The position numbers and the translations under genes were made by a program. This document shows, piece after piece, positions 11,661 through 21,916 of a stretch of DNA of 64,000 nucleotides (the first letter of the stretch is position 1; every line of letters begins with the position of its first letter). Source of the DNA: Prionace glauca (Eukaryota > Chordata > Chondrichthyes > Carcharhiniformes > Carcharhinidae); assembly GCA_037974335.1 (NCBI GenBank), contig CM075760.1, positions 42,722,103 to 42,786,102 of the forward strand. The letters are read 5' to 3'. The notes beneath the pieces are model-generated. The model did no database searches. It was not told where the DNA came from and saw only the letters and a program-made list of their open reading frames with translations.

Positions 11661-12758
11661 TTTAAGAACATAAGAACACAAGAAATCGGAGAAGGAGTAG
11701 GCCATCTAGCCCTTCGAGCCTGCCCCGCCATTCAATAAGATCATGGCTGATCTGTCGTGGCTCAGTTCCACATTCCCGCCCTCTCCCAATAACCCTTAAT
11801 CCCCTCTCTTATCAAAAACCCATCAACCCGCGTCTTAAAAATATTTAGCGAGGCAGCCTCCACCACTTCAACGGGCAGAGAATTCCAGAGATTCACCACC
11901 CTTTGAGTGAAGAAGTTCCTACTCAACTTCGTTCTAAACCGCCCCCCCCTTTATCTTGAGGCTATGCCCCCTAGTCCTATTATCCTTTCTGTGCGGGAAG
12001 AGTCTCTCCACCTCTATCTTTTGCATCCCATTCATCATCTTATAAGTCTCAATGAGATCTCCCCTCATTCTTCTAAACTCTAACAAGTACAAGCCTAGTT
12101 TATTCAGCCTCTCCTCATAGCTCAACCCCCTCAACTCCGGCATCAGCCGCGTAAACCTCCTCTGCACTCCCTCCAAGGCCAAAATATCCTTCCGTAAGTA
12201 CGGCGCCCAAAACTGCACAGTACTCCAGCCTCACCAATGCTCTATACAGCCGCAGCAAGACCTCCCTACTTTTATATTCAATCCCCCTCGCTATGAAGGC
12301 CAGCATCCCATTCGCCTTCCTGACCACCTGCTGCACCTGCAAGCTGTGTTTTTGCGACTCATGCACAAGGATCCCGAGGTCCCTCTGCACCGTCGCCTGC
12401 TGCAGTTTTTCGCCACGTAAGTGATAATCCTTCCTACCATTCCTCCTACCAAAGTGGACCACCTCACACTTGCCAACATTAAATTCCATTTGCCATTTCC
12501 TGGCCCATTCGCCCAGCCTATCTAGATCCTTCTGCAGACTCTCCACACCCTCCGCGCAATTTGCCTTTCCTACGATCTTGGTGTCATCAGCAAATTTCGA
12601 CACCCTACACTCGGTTCCCTCCTCCAGATCATCTATATAAATGGTAAATAGCTGAGGCCCCAGCACCGACCCCTGGGGCACCCCACTAGTCACCATCCGC
12701 CAATCCGAATAGCATCCATTGACTCCCACTCTCTGCCTCCTATTTGACAACCAACCAA
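11661..12758 (-). mobile_element. CR1 LINE, 5'-truncated, nested
   Basis: The 3' end (AAGAACATAAGAACA at 11664-11678, reverse of the CR1 terminus) is followed by the C-terminal region and RT up to about NRRQRVGVNG and GVPQGSVLGP (12750-12640), with KFADDTK near 12600. One frameshift separates the two open stretches 12750-12115 and 12218-11934. It is the same subfamily as the copy at 53440-56720. The flanking 8.8-11.66 kb CR1 seems to resume at 12759, so this copy was probably inserted into it. Confidence 0.85.
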
Positions 12759-12835
12759 CTTTCCTGCAACCTTTTCAGTTTTCCCTTGAAAGCCTCCCAC
12801 TTGCCGACCGTGGACATGTGTTTACTGTGATTCTA
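12759..12835 (-). mobile_element. CR1 upstream segment displaced by insertion
   Basis: Short minus-strand segment resembling the stretch upstream of the CR1 RT (VGKWEAFKGKLK); a more diverged version lies at 30905-30965 in another CR1. Its position suggests it is the 5' part of the CR1 at 8799-11660. Confidence 0.5.
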
Positions 12836-13214
12836 ACTTTTCTATTGGAAATGGAAGGATGCCGGTTTTAATTGTGATGTTGATTTGTAAACTATATGAC
12901 ATCTATCAGACAACACACAAAGACGCACACACATATATTCTGTCGTTCCCATTCTTCCCCAGAAATTGTTTCCCTTTCACACACACACACATTTTCTTTC
13001 AACTTAAAAATACATGTTGGCTTCCTGGGAGTCTTCAGAGACCCAACTAAATTTCAAATGGAATGAGGAACATTTTCCCCAACGCCATGTTTGCTGAGCT
13101 GGACATTAAAAGTCCCATGGTCTCCAATAGCTCCCTGGGCAACATCCCTCCTTTTAACCAAAATCAACAAAAATATATTCCCATGGATTCAGCCATTTTC
13201 ATCTGATGCTGCCC

Positions 13215-14033
13215 TGGCAACATCGGAATATAGCCACAGGAGTAGGCCACTCAGCTCCTCGAACTCGCCCCACCATTTAATAAGATCATGGCTGATCTGT
13301 GGCTGAATCCATTTTGGCTTCGCTAAGTCCATATCTCTTGATATACCTGTTCAATTAAAGAAGACCTCAGACTTATATGTAACAATTGTACCAGCTCCCA
13401 CCGGCAATTGCCGAAGAGAGTTCCAATCATTCACCTCTCTCGACATGTACTAATGTTTTCTATCAACTCTCCTGAAAGGCCTTTCCCTATTTTTTTCAAC
13501 GATGGCCTTTTAACCTCGAACCTTCAACTAATGGAAACAATCCTTCCCTGTAGGTATTTCATAGGTTTCTATCAGAACAGCCCTCAACCTTCTGAATTCG
13601 AGAGAAAAATGTCTAAATTCGTCTAATCTCTCCTCGCAACTTGCGTTGAACTCGGTCCAGAGTCAACATTTTTCCAAAGATATGTTGCCCATACTTGCTC
13701 ACAGTACTCTAATTGGGGTGGAACAAGGATTGTGCACAATTGGAGCACAACATCTGCCCCCGTATCCCCCAGTCCTTTGGATATGAAGGGAGGCATTCCA
13801 TTGGTCTTAATGATTATTTTTTGCAGCAGATCGTGACAGTTTAAGAAACTATGCGCCGAACCCCAAATCCTGTTTGGCATCCACTAAATTTAGCGTTGTC
13901 CCTTCTAAAAATTATATCTTGATCTATCATTTGGATATTTGACTCTTTGTCCCATTATCTAAGCCCTTAATGAATATTGTAAATAATTGAGGCCCCAGAC
14001 AGATTCCTGCCGTACACCACTTAATCTGCATAA
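13215..14033 (-). mobile_element. Old CR1, 3' part
   Basis: Diverged minus-strand CR1: the tip near 13225-13310 (AGGAGTAGGCCACTCAGC, ATCATGGCTGATCTGTGGC), then the C-terminal region and start of the RT with many breaks. It stops at 14033 in TGCCGTACACCACT and appears to resume at about 15828 with TGCGGTACCCCACT. Confidence 0.68.
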
Positions 14034-14523
14034 TTCAGCAACGGACATGTACAATTCACTGCACCATAAATGTTGGCACCTTGCAGAAGGGGATGTGATA
14101 TTATATTAATGGATGTGAATTCTTGTTACATTGATACAATAGATCATACCTGACAATGATATTTTCGCACTAACTGTAATTACAAAGTTTTGCCCGCAGA
14201 TGGAAATAAATCTTGGTGGGTTACATTACATGAAGCATGAACTGCCGCAAAACACTGGACACTGCATCTGTTCATTTTGAATTGGCCTCCATATGTATAT
14301 ATGTTAGAATGGACCGTGTCCATGATTATAATATATTATAACATATAGCACGCTGTTTAAACTGGTATTGCACCAGTACATGTCCATGTATACATCACCT
14401 TGATCTGAATTTTTCCAGGTAGGATCTAACTTTGCAGTTCTACCACATACAGTTCTGAATGGTGGTGGACATTAAAGCAATTAACAGCAGCAGGAGCCTC
14501 AAATAAAACCTCAATTCTTAATG

Positions 14524-15510
14524 ATGTGAGAGCTCAGCAAATGGAGAAGAGCAAAACTGAAACAATTGCTACAATCTTCCGCCAGAAGTGCCGAGAGGAT
14601 TTTCCATCTCGGCCTCCTCCTGAGGTCCCCAGCATCACAGATGCCAGTTTCCAAGCAGCTCAATGCCTTTCACAGGATAAGATTGGAACAGGAGTAGACC
14701 ATTCGAGCCCGGGAGCCCGCTCCACCATGCAATATGATCATGATTGATCTGTGGCCTAACCCTGTGCTGAAGAGGTTGGACACTGCAAGGATTATTGGTC
14801 CTGACAATATTTCAGCAATAATAATGATGATTTGTGCTCTGGAGCGAGCTGCGCCCCGGTCAATCTATTAAAGTATAGCTACATCACTATCACATACCCA
14901 ACAGTGTGGAAAATTAGCAGGCATGCTCTATCGCAGAAGGAAGGGCAAATACATCCCGGCCAATTATCGTCCAATGCGATCTCACTCGATCAAAATAATA
15001 GAAAGTATCGAGGATCAACCGATCAGTAATAATAATAATAATAATAATAATAATCTACTCAATGAAGCTCAGTCTGGGTTCCACTAGGAGCACTCGGTTC
15101 CAGAAATCATTTAAACTTAGTCCAAATATTGTGGAAATAGCTGTTTTAATGAGGTGAGAGTGCCCACCCTCCACATCAACACAACACTTGACCGATGATG
15201 GCATCAAGAACCCTGAGCCAATCTGCAGTCAATGGGGATCCGGGGGTAAACATTCCACTGGCTTCAGTCACACCGAGTACAGAGTAAGGTGGTTGGGGTT
15301 GTTGAAAGCCAATCAGCTCAGTCCCAGGGTATTGCTGCAGGAACTCCTCAGGATAGTGTGGCCTCATCTTCACCCTTCATTAGAAGGTCAGAAGTGGGAT
15401 GTTCACTAATGATTGCACACTGTTCAGCACATTCGCGACTCCTCAGATACTGGAGCAGTCCGCGTCCATATGCAGCAAGACTTAGTACACATTCATGCTT
15501 TGGTTGAGGA
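14524..15510 (+). mobile_element. Non-LTR retrotransposon RT fragment, non-CR1 family
   Basis: Plus-strand remnant whose first part encodes FRQKCREDFPSRPPPEVPSI, followed by a degraded RT (traces of GPDNIS, VWKI, NYRP-like and AQSGFH-like stretches) and a palm region around 15270-15400. I recognise this as a LINE common in shark DNA and distinct from the CR1s, but cannot fix the clade (L2, Rex or Jockey-type). A CR1 tip (about 14680-14765) and an (ATA)n run (15029-15053) interrupt it. It and the adjoining SINE sit within the old CR1. Confidence 0.62.
15029..15053. repeat. (ATA)n microsatellite
   Basis: Eight or so AAT/ATA units inside a LINE fragment. Confidence 0.92.
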
Positions 15511-15564
15511 GGGGAGAGTAACATTCACGCCACACAGTGTCAGGCAATGACCTTCTTCAAGGAA

Positions 15565-15812
15565 GAGAGATTCCTGGCATGGGTCACTGTCTGTACGGAG
15601 TCTGCACGTTCTCCCCGTGTCTATATGGGTTTCTTCCGGGTGTTCCGCTTTCCTCCCATAGTCCAAAAGACGCCCTGGTTAGGGTGCATTGGGCCGTGCT
15701 AAATTCTCCCTCAGTGTAACCCGAACAGATGCTGGAATGTGGCGACTCGGGAATTTTCACAGTAACTTCATTGCAGTGTTAACACAAAGTTATTTGTGAC
15801 GAATGAACACAT
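15565..15812 (+). mobile_element. SINE type b with TTCATTGCAGTG tail
   Basis: The body is type b, but the tail reads AACTTCATTGCAGTGTTAAC, then TTTGTGACGAATGA. The tRNA head is largely missing. Confidence 0.75.
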
Positions 15813-15827
15813 TTAACATTTGGGACC

Positions 15828-16790
15828 CTGCGGTACCCCACTGTTAGCTGACCGTCACTCGGAAGAACACCTATTTATTTCCGATCTCTGTTTCTTATAT
15901 GTCAATGAATTCTATACCGAGGCCAACATATCACTCCCCATCTCACGTGCTTTCATTGGGCCTACCAATATTTTATGAAGAGCCTTCTGAAATATCTTCT
16001 GAAAGTGCAAATACACCACGTAAACTGGTTGCATCCCTCCCCCTCCCTACCCGAAAGAACCCCCACTTCCCCCATCCCCACCTATTATTTACACCCTTAA
16101 AAAATGCAAGTAGTTTTGTTAAGATAAACATGTCTTTCTTAAACCCATACTGATTTCATCAAACTCCGTCCATGCTTTCCAAATATTTTCCTATCATGGA
16201 TTTGATAACAATCTCTAACTGATGCTGAAATCAGTCTGTAATTTATCAGTTTTATTCTCTCTTTCTCTGTATATATCGGGGTTACATTACCTGTAGGAAC
16301 TGTTTCGGCCTGTATAGAATTTTAGAAGATGGGCAGCAATGTATCTAACATTGGCCCATTTCCTTCCATATTCTGGGATTACCAGGCCCGAATGACCAAC
16401 CAGAATTTCACCCTATTATTTTCCCCAGAATGATTTTACTAATACTGGTTTCCCTCAATACCGTCTTACAACTACCCCCTTGGTTCCCGAACATTTCTGG
16501 GATGAATCTTGTGTGAAGGTAGTGTCAAACTTAGTGTTCTATTCATTCAATATTTCTTTATTCCCCAATATACATTCCCTGGATTCGGGCTCTAAGGAAT
16601 TTACATTTAACTTAACCAATCCTTCTCTCTTCAGATATTGATATAAACGGTTCTAATAAATTTTTATGTTCCCTGCAATTTTACTCCCATTTTCTATTTC
16701 CCCCTCGATTATTTGGACTTTTTTTTGTTGAATTTTAAAAATCTCTGAAACCTCAGGCTTGTTTCTTCTTCTGGTAATTTTATCTATCTT
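15828..16790 (-). mobile_element. Old CR1, RT part
   Basis: Continuation of the CR1 at 13215-14033, minus strand, heavily decayed: landmarks are the segment after the RT fingers around 15960-16200 and the region just upstream of the RT around 16420-16790. It has no useful open frame. Confidence 0.6.
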
Positions 16791-16854
16791 TTAACTAAGA
16801 AGTAACATTTCCTCCCCTGAAAGACATCCGAGAAAAAGATGAGCTTTGACCATA

Positions 16855-16925
16855 TATGATTTTCACGGTAACTTCATTACAGTGTGAATGTAAACCCATT
16901 TGTGACGAAGAAATAAACTTCAAAC
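16855..16925 (+). mobile_element. SINE tail fragment
   Basis: GGTAACTTCATTACAGTGTG to AAATAAACTT: only the alternative type b tail. Confidence 0.65.
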
Positions 16926-17284
16926 CTTTAAATACACACGATGTCTTTATCAATAAACTGAGCTGAAATTCCTCAGCTGCCAGGGTGGAACTGGAACTCC
17001 TGTCCCAAGCTTCTGGAATACTAGCTTAATAATGATATTGCTATACTACCCCCGAGACTGAAATATCACCACATTTATTAATGGAATAATTGAACATTCA
17101 GTACTGGGTCACAGGTTGGATCGCGAGGTATCTTGTGGGAATTTAATACATTACCATTTGACTCAGAAATGATGTTGTTTCCTTTCTGAACTGATCACAG
17201 ATGTGTTTTGGCATGATGACATTTACCTCAGTGCGCCTAAAGTCTGAGATCTATGTCCAATATTACACTATACATTTATAGCAC

Positions 17285-17522
17285 GAATACATTACAAATT
17301 AATTTATGCGACATTAGGTTATTTCTCCGGTTATGTACACTGAGCCATCTCTCTATTTATGAGACATTAGTTCCTCTCTATTAGTGCTAGAGTAGATCAC
17401 GGATCTGATCCTATTACATCTGATCCCATCTCTGTTAATATTAAACAGGATATGCATATTTACATCCATCTCTGTTAATTCAACATATGACCATGTATAT
17501 TTTGCCTGGCATTTAACTGTCA
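17285..17522 (+). repeat. Local direct duplication, copy 1
   Basis: Shares order and wording with 17985-18228 (GGTTATTTCTCCGGTTATG, CCATCTCTCTATTTATGAGA, CACGGATCTGATCC, CTCTGTTAATTCAACATATG), roughly 75% by eye. Confidence 0.75.
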
Positions 17523-17984
17523 GAAGGAAGTCTTCTCCTGGCCTTGAATCTTATTCTGACAGAATGACAGTGATTCATGGGAATCCATGTAAAAGTTCCA
17601 TCAATTCATGAAATGACAAGGGGGAACAGGTGAGGTAGAGAAGGTCATATCGGGCTTGACGTTAAGCGTGTATAAACTGCACTATCAGAACAGCTGAACA
17701 CTTGGTTTAGTTCCCTCAGAACTGAACAGTTTATGGGAGATTTAGTACAGACGCTCAAAGTGATGAATGAGAATGTTTTACTCATTAGAAAGAGACTGTA
17801 AGCCACTGGCAAGAGGGCCAGTATACAGAAGATTGATTAGAACACACTAGGATATGTCTCTTTATGCACTGAATGTGACTCAAATGATTCATTATTTCAA
17901 CAGATCTTATATTTGTTTACATTGCATAAAATGCCGCTTTATTTATTACTCCTATTTGTGTTGTACCAGAGCCAGTCTTTAATT

Positions 17985-18228
17985 ATATGACAGTAGGCCT
18001 TGTCTGTTTTTACACTACATTCGGTTATTTCTCTCGTTATGCCACTCTCGGCCATCTCTCTATTTATGCTGCATTAGATCCTCTCAATTAATACGACAGT
18101 AGACCACGGATCTGTTCATATTTCATCAGATCTCATCTCTTTTTTATATTACACGGGATTTGTCTCTTTGAATGACACCAACATCTGTCTCTGTTAATCG
18201 AACATACGACCTTGAACATGTTGCCTGC
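17985..18228 (+). repeat. Local direct duplication, copy 2
   Basis: Partner of 17285-17522, about 700 bp away. A third related piece links 17869-17960 with 19218-19315 (TTATATTTGTTTA context), suggesting a wider decayed array. Confidence 0.75.
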
Positions 18229-19019
18229 CGAGATATTATCAATCCCGATATAATATGGGTGTGCCTGTCTGACACTAATCATTCTTGATTGGAGCAGTAC
18301 GTTTAATTTTTACTAATTTCGATAAGTAGCTGCGAGAAATATCTAATTGCTCTGTTATTGTGTGAGTAATATTCCGTTTGAACAATTTCTCAGTGATTCA
18401 CTGGTGTTCGGGGACAGGTCAATATCTGAATAATCGTACAGTGCTCATTACAATATCTTCAAGCAACCACCGTTGTGATACATTTTATTAGTTGAATATT
18501 GCACTGCACTGTGTCAATTTGACATAGACTTCAGAGATAAAGATTGACCTGTCTTATTTAAAGCATCCAACAGATTCACTGACAGTGTGAGACAGAATTC
18601 TGTACTCGCAATATCGCCAGATGGGCTCCCACTGGCTAAATATCTATCCACTCATTAATTACTGATCTGTTTCAGGGAGAAATAAAACGAAATCGCCACA
18701 GAACGAGTGTTGACAGTTCGGTTATGTTTGAATAGAATTATATATTCTGTAATTTGTATTGTTACCTTCGAAATTATTTTTCACTTTCGGATGTCTTCAT
18801 CTGCCTACGCCTAAGCTTTGTAATTCCCTCCCTAAGTCTCCTTATTTCACTTTCCTCGTCTAAGTCAATCCATAAAACTGTCCCTGTATTGGCCAAGCTT
18901 TCAGTCACCTGTTCAAATATCTCGTTGGTCAAAAGCAAGATGCTGTGGGTGCGTGAGATCCGAACAGAAAATGCGAGAAACACTCAGTGGATCATTCATC
19001 ATCAGTGGAATGGTTTACG

Positions 19020-19137
19020 GCTCTCTCTCTCTCTCTGTCTTTTTCTCCCCCCCCCCCCCCCCCCCCGCCCGCCTCTGCCCCTGCCTCCCTCTCTCTCTCT
19101 CTCTGTCTCTCTCTCTCTCCCCCCGCCTCTGCCCCTG

Positions 19138-19169
<32 letters not shown>

Positions 19170-19175
19170 GCACAC
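19020..19175. repeat. CT-rich and poly-C microsatellite
   Basis: Runs of CT with a C run at 19049-19066; two similar blocks (CTGCCCCTGCCTCCCTCTCT) indicate local duplication. The Pro/Ser/Leu and Arg/Glu frames here are artefacts. Confidence 0.95.
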
Positions 19176-19769
19176 ACATTTGTTGTAGACATGTACAGCA
19201 AGACACTGGGCCTTGTGTCTTTATTTACTGCATGCGACTCATTTGAATCATCATTGCAATAGACTTTATATTTGTTTATATTACATGACACACCATTCCA
19301 TTTATTATGATATGATGACAAGCCGTGATAATTGCTACAAATCATCATTTCTGAGTTTTTGTTCAGCCAAGAGGCCATTTCTGTTACATTGGGCTCCATC
19401 TCAGATATGATTGTGTCAGGCTCTGTGTCATGCACTACTGACCACATCCGTGCCTTACTTTGTGTTATATTGGACACTAATAATAAAGCCAACACTGTCT
19501 CAAAAACTGGTTTTCTATAAAATGCGTTTGACAGATGGAACAAAAAGGAGAGAACGAGATGAAAAGATGGAAATTAGCTTTAAAAATGTAATGGGGTTCG
19601 AAGAATGTGTTTCGTCTTGTTAATAACTACTGGGAGTTGTTCATCATATTTAATTGCCCTCGCATTTCCTGGAATATTTTATTGAAAGCTTGGGATGAAA
19701 CTTGTAACATCCTCTTGTTCAAAAGAGATTGAGGAACAGAATGAATGTATGTCACATTGCACTGCAAAT

Positions 19770-19965
19770 GGACATTAAAGGACAATTCAACATGGCCAAT
19801 CCAACTAACCTGTACATCTTTGGACTGTAGGAAGAAAGCAGTAAACCTGGAGGAAACCCACGCACACACAGAATGAATATGCAAACACCACACAGTTACA
19901 CAAGGCTTATGTGGAACCTGTGTCCCTAACAGTGTGAGGTACCAGTGCTAATCACTGTGTAAATA
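19770..19965 (-). mobile_element. SINE type b, partial
   Basis: Reverse body (CATCTTTGGACTGTAGGAAG, CCTGGAGGAAACCCACGCAC) and a worn head (TGTGAGGTACCAGTGCTAAT). Confidence 0.72.
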
Positions 19966-20593
19966 ATTGCTATTAATTTTAAGCATGATATTGTAATTTA
20001 TTCAGTATTTATTGCACATTCTGTGTCTCAGTCAATAAATAAAGTTGATGAATGGCCCTGGACGCTCTTGAGTGTGATGTACAGCTGGTCATTCCGCTGC
20101 CAAGGCAATGCATCTTTCAAATGATTCACTGAACTTCTCTCTTTCTCTGTCTCAGACTGAACCTAAATCAGATAACCTCTCTCCTCTCTCTCAGTCTCCA
20201 TTAACTCACACAGGTTCCCAGGAGACGGATCTGACTCCGAGACTATTTCTTTCTTCTTCCTTAAGGCACCTTGTGACTGAAAAGATAAAGCACAAAAATC
20301 TCAGCAGAGGAAAATTCATTGTAGGAACTTAACCATTTCACTCAATTAACCTCTCTCCTCTATTTCTCACACACAACACCCAGCACACTTAAACTTTCTA
20401 TTTCGGAATGTCTCTGTGAATAAAAAATGTTGCTTTAATTTTCCCTCTTTTCCCTCAGTGGTAACCTTCAGTCCATCTTCCCTTCAATTAATCTGTTTAA
20501 ACCCCAAATATGGCCATTTTCTTGATTCATTAATATGGGAATGGGGGTGACTGTAATGCTGAGACCGGCAGCAATCTGTGTGACTGTTCTTGA

Positions 20594-20949
20594 TGCTTTC
20601 AGAGTGAGCTCACCCTCACAGGCAGGAAGACTGTTCACGGTGATAACATCAAACTGGCCCCGGTTGTTTCATTCTCAGGTAACACAACTTCCTGTTTCTC
20701 TGCTGCCGGTTCCAAACCGCACATCTCACTTCCGAGCAGAAAATATATCCAGAGACCACAATCTGGTGAGAACATCTGTCAGTGCGGCCTATATCTGCCC
20801 ACAGAGTCAGGGCAGAGTCAGACAGGTCACATTGTGGTGACATTTACAAATGAGTCTGGTGTGATCTGGTTAAAGTTTCCATTCTCGGACATAACTGGAT
20901 GGTCAGTGGATCAGTCACTGAACTCTCCCGGGATCTGTAAAGGGAGGGA
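20594..20949 (+). other. Unassigned open stretch behind an acceptor-like site
   Basis: 118 codons open without an ATG, following CTTGATGCTTTCAG. It reads with varied composition (LTLTGRKTVHGDNIKLAPVV, a Cys pair in ENICQCGLYLP, then GHIVVTFTNESGVIWLKFPF). The alternating hydrophobic pattern and N-x-T/S sites would suit an extracellular beta domain, but I do not recognise the family, and no convincing donor closes the exon. Chance openness is possible. Confidence 0.25.
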
Positions 20950-21489
20950 ATGATAGCTGTTATCTTTCGTTGTTTGATCATTTTCTCTCCATCTGCTACT
21001 TATTTTTGTTCCTCAGCTTTTATCTGTCAGCCCCCCCGGTTTGCTTTCTCGTAACTCTCCCGCTGTCTTTATCTCCTTGCCAGTCTTTTCAACACATTTA
21101 TTAGTGTTCATAATCATAAAGTTGTGATTGGGTTAATTAAAGGGAGAATCTTTCAACTGGGGGACGGTCAGCAACCAATGGGCACAAAGTTATTTTATTG
21201 AGCAGCGAGACAGAGAGATAAGTGTTCACTTTTACACAGTAGTTGTGATGAACTGGAATGAACAGCGTGGAAGGGTGATGGAATTAGATTTCACAGAAAC
21301 TTTGGAAAATAAATTCGATATATCCTTCATGGGATGAAGTTTTGAAGGATTCTCGAGAATGGGAGCATTTTAAGGTTCATCTATATCAGTGTCCCAGCAT
21401 CCTTTTTGTGTCTCTCCCTGTCCTTCATTAAAACGGAATAAAATGGAATATTTATACAACTGTCGTCTTGAGCTAATCTTATCTTTTGA

Positions 21490-21602
21490 CAGAACCTGTG
21501 TGTTGTGTGTGTGTGTGTGCGTGTGTGTGTATGTTTCTCTGTGTGTGTGTGTGTGTGTGTGTTTCTGTGTGTGTGTGTGTGTGTGTGTGTCTGTGTGTGT
21601 GT
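21490..21602. repeat. (TG)n microsatellite
   Basis: Interrupted TG dinucleotide repeats. Confidence 0.97.
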
Positions 21603-21916
21603 AATTGCCAGGACCCATTCCGAAAGTCGATTCTATTTACAAAACATCACTTTGAACAGATGAGCATCGGATCAAACTTTTTTTTTAGGAAAAACACAAT
21701 AATCCTTAACATTTATTGCACTGCTTTTCTCCCTCTGATGAGGGTTTCATAGTTCGTCGTTTCAGTCCTCGTGAATACAAGCCTCAGTCAGGTGGCATCA
21801 GTCACTCTTGCGGTTGTGGTAGGGTTTCCAATCCGTGTTTGCCACACAAATCCCTGCCTCACTCCTCATGACGAAGAAACCTGCTCTCAGGCCCCAGAAA
21901 TGATTCCTTCCTTATA

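Larger units (their letters stand above)
16930..19017. other. Gene-free AT-rich region
   Basis: Apart from the local direct duplication, nothing was recognised. No frame above 145 codons. Confidence 0.6.

Noticed and set aside
18992-19543. 183-codon minus frame ending in an Arg/Glu repeat
   Set aside because: The repeat part is the CT microsatellite, and the remainder resembles no family and looks like chance.
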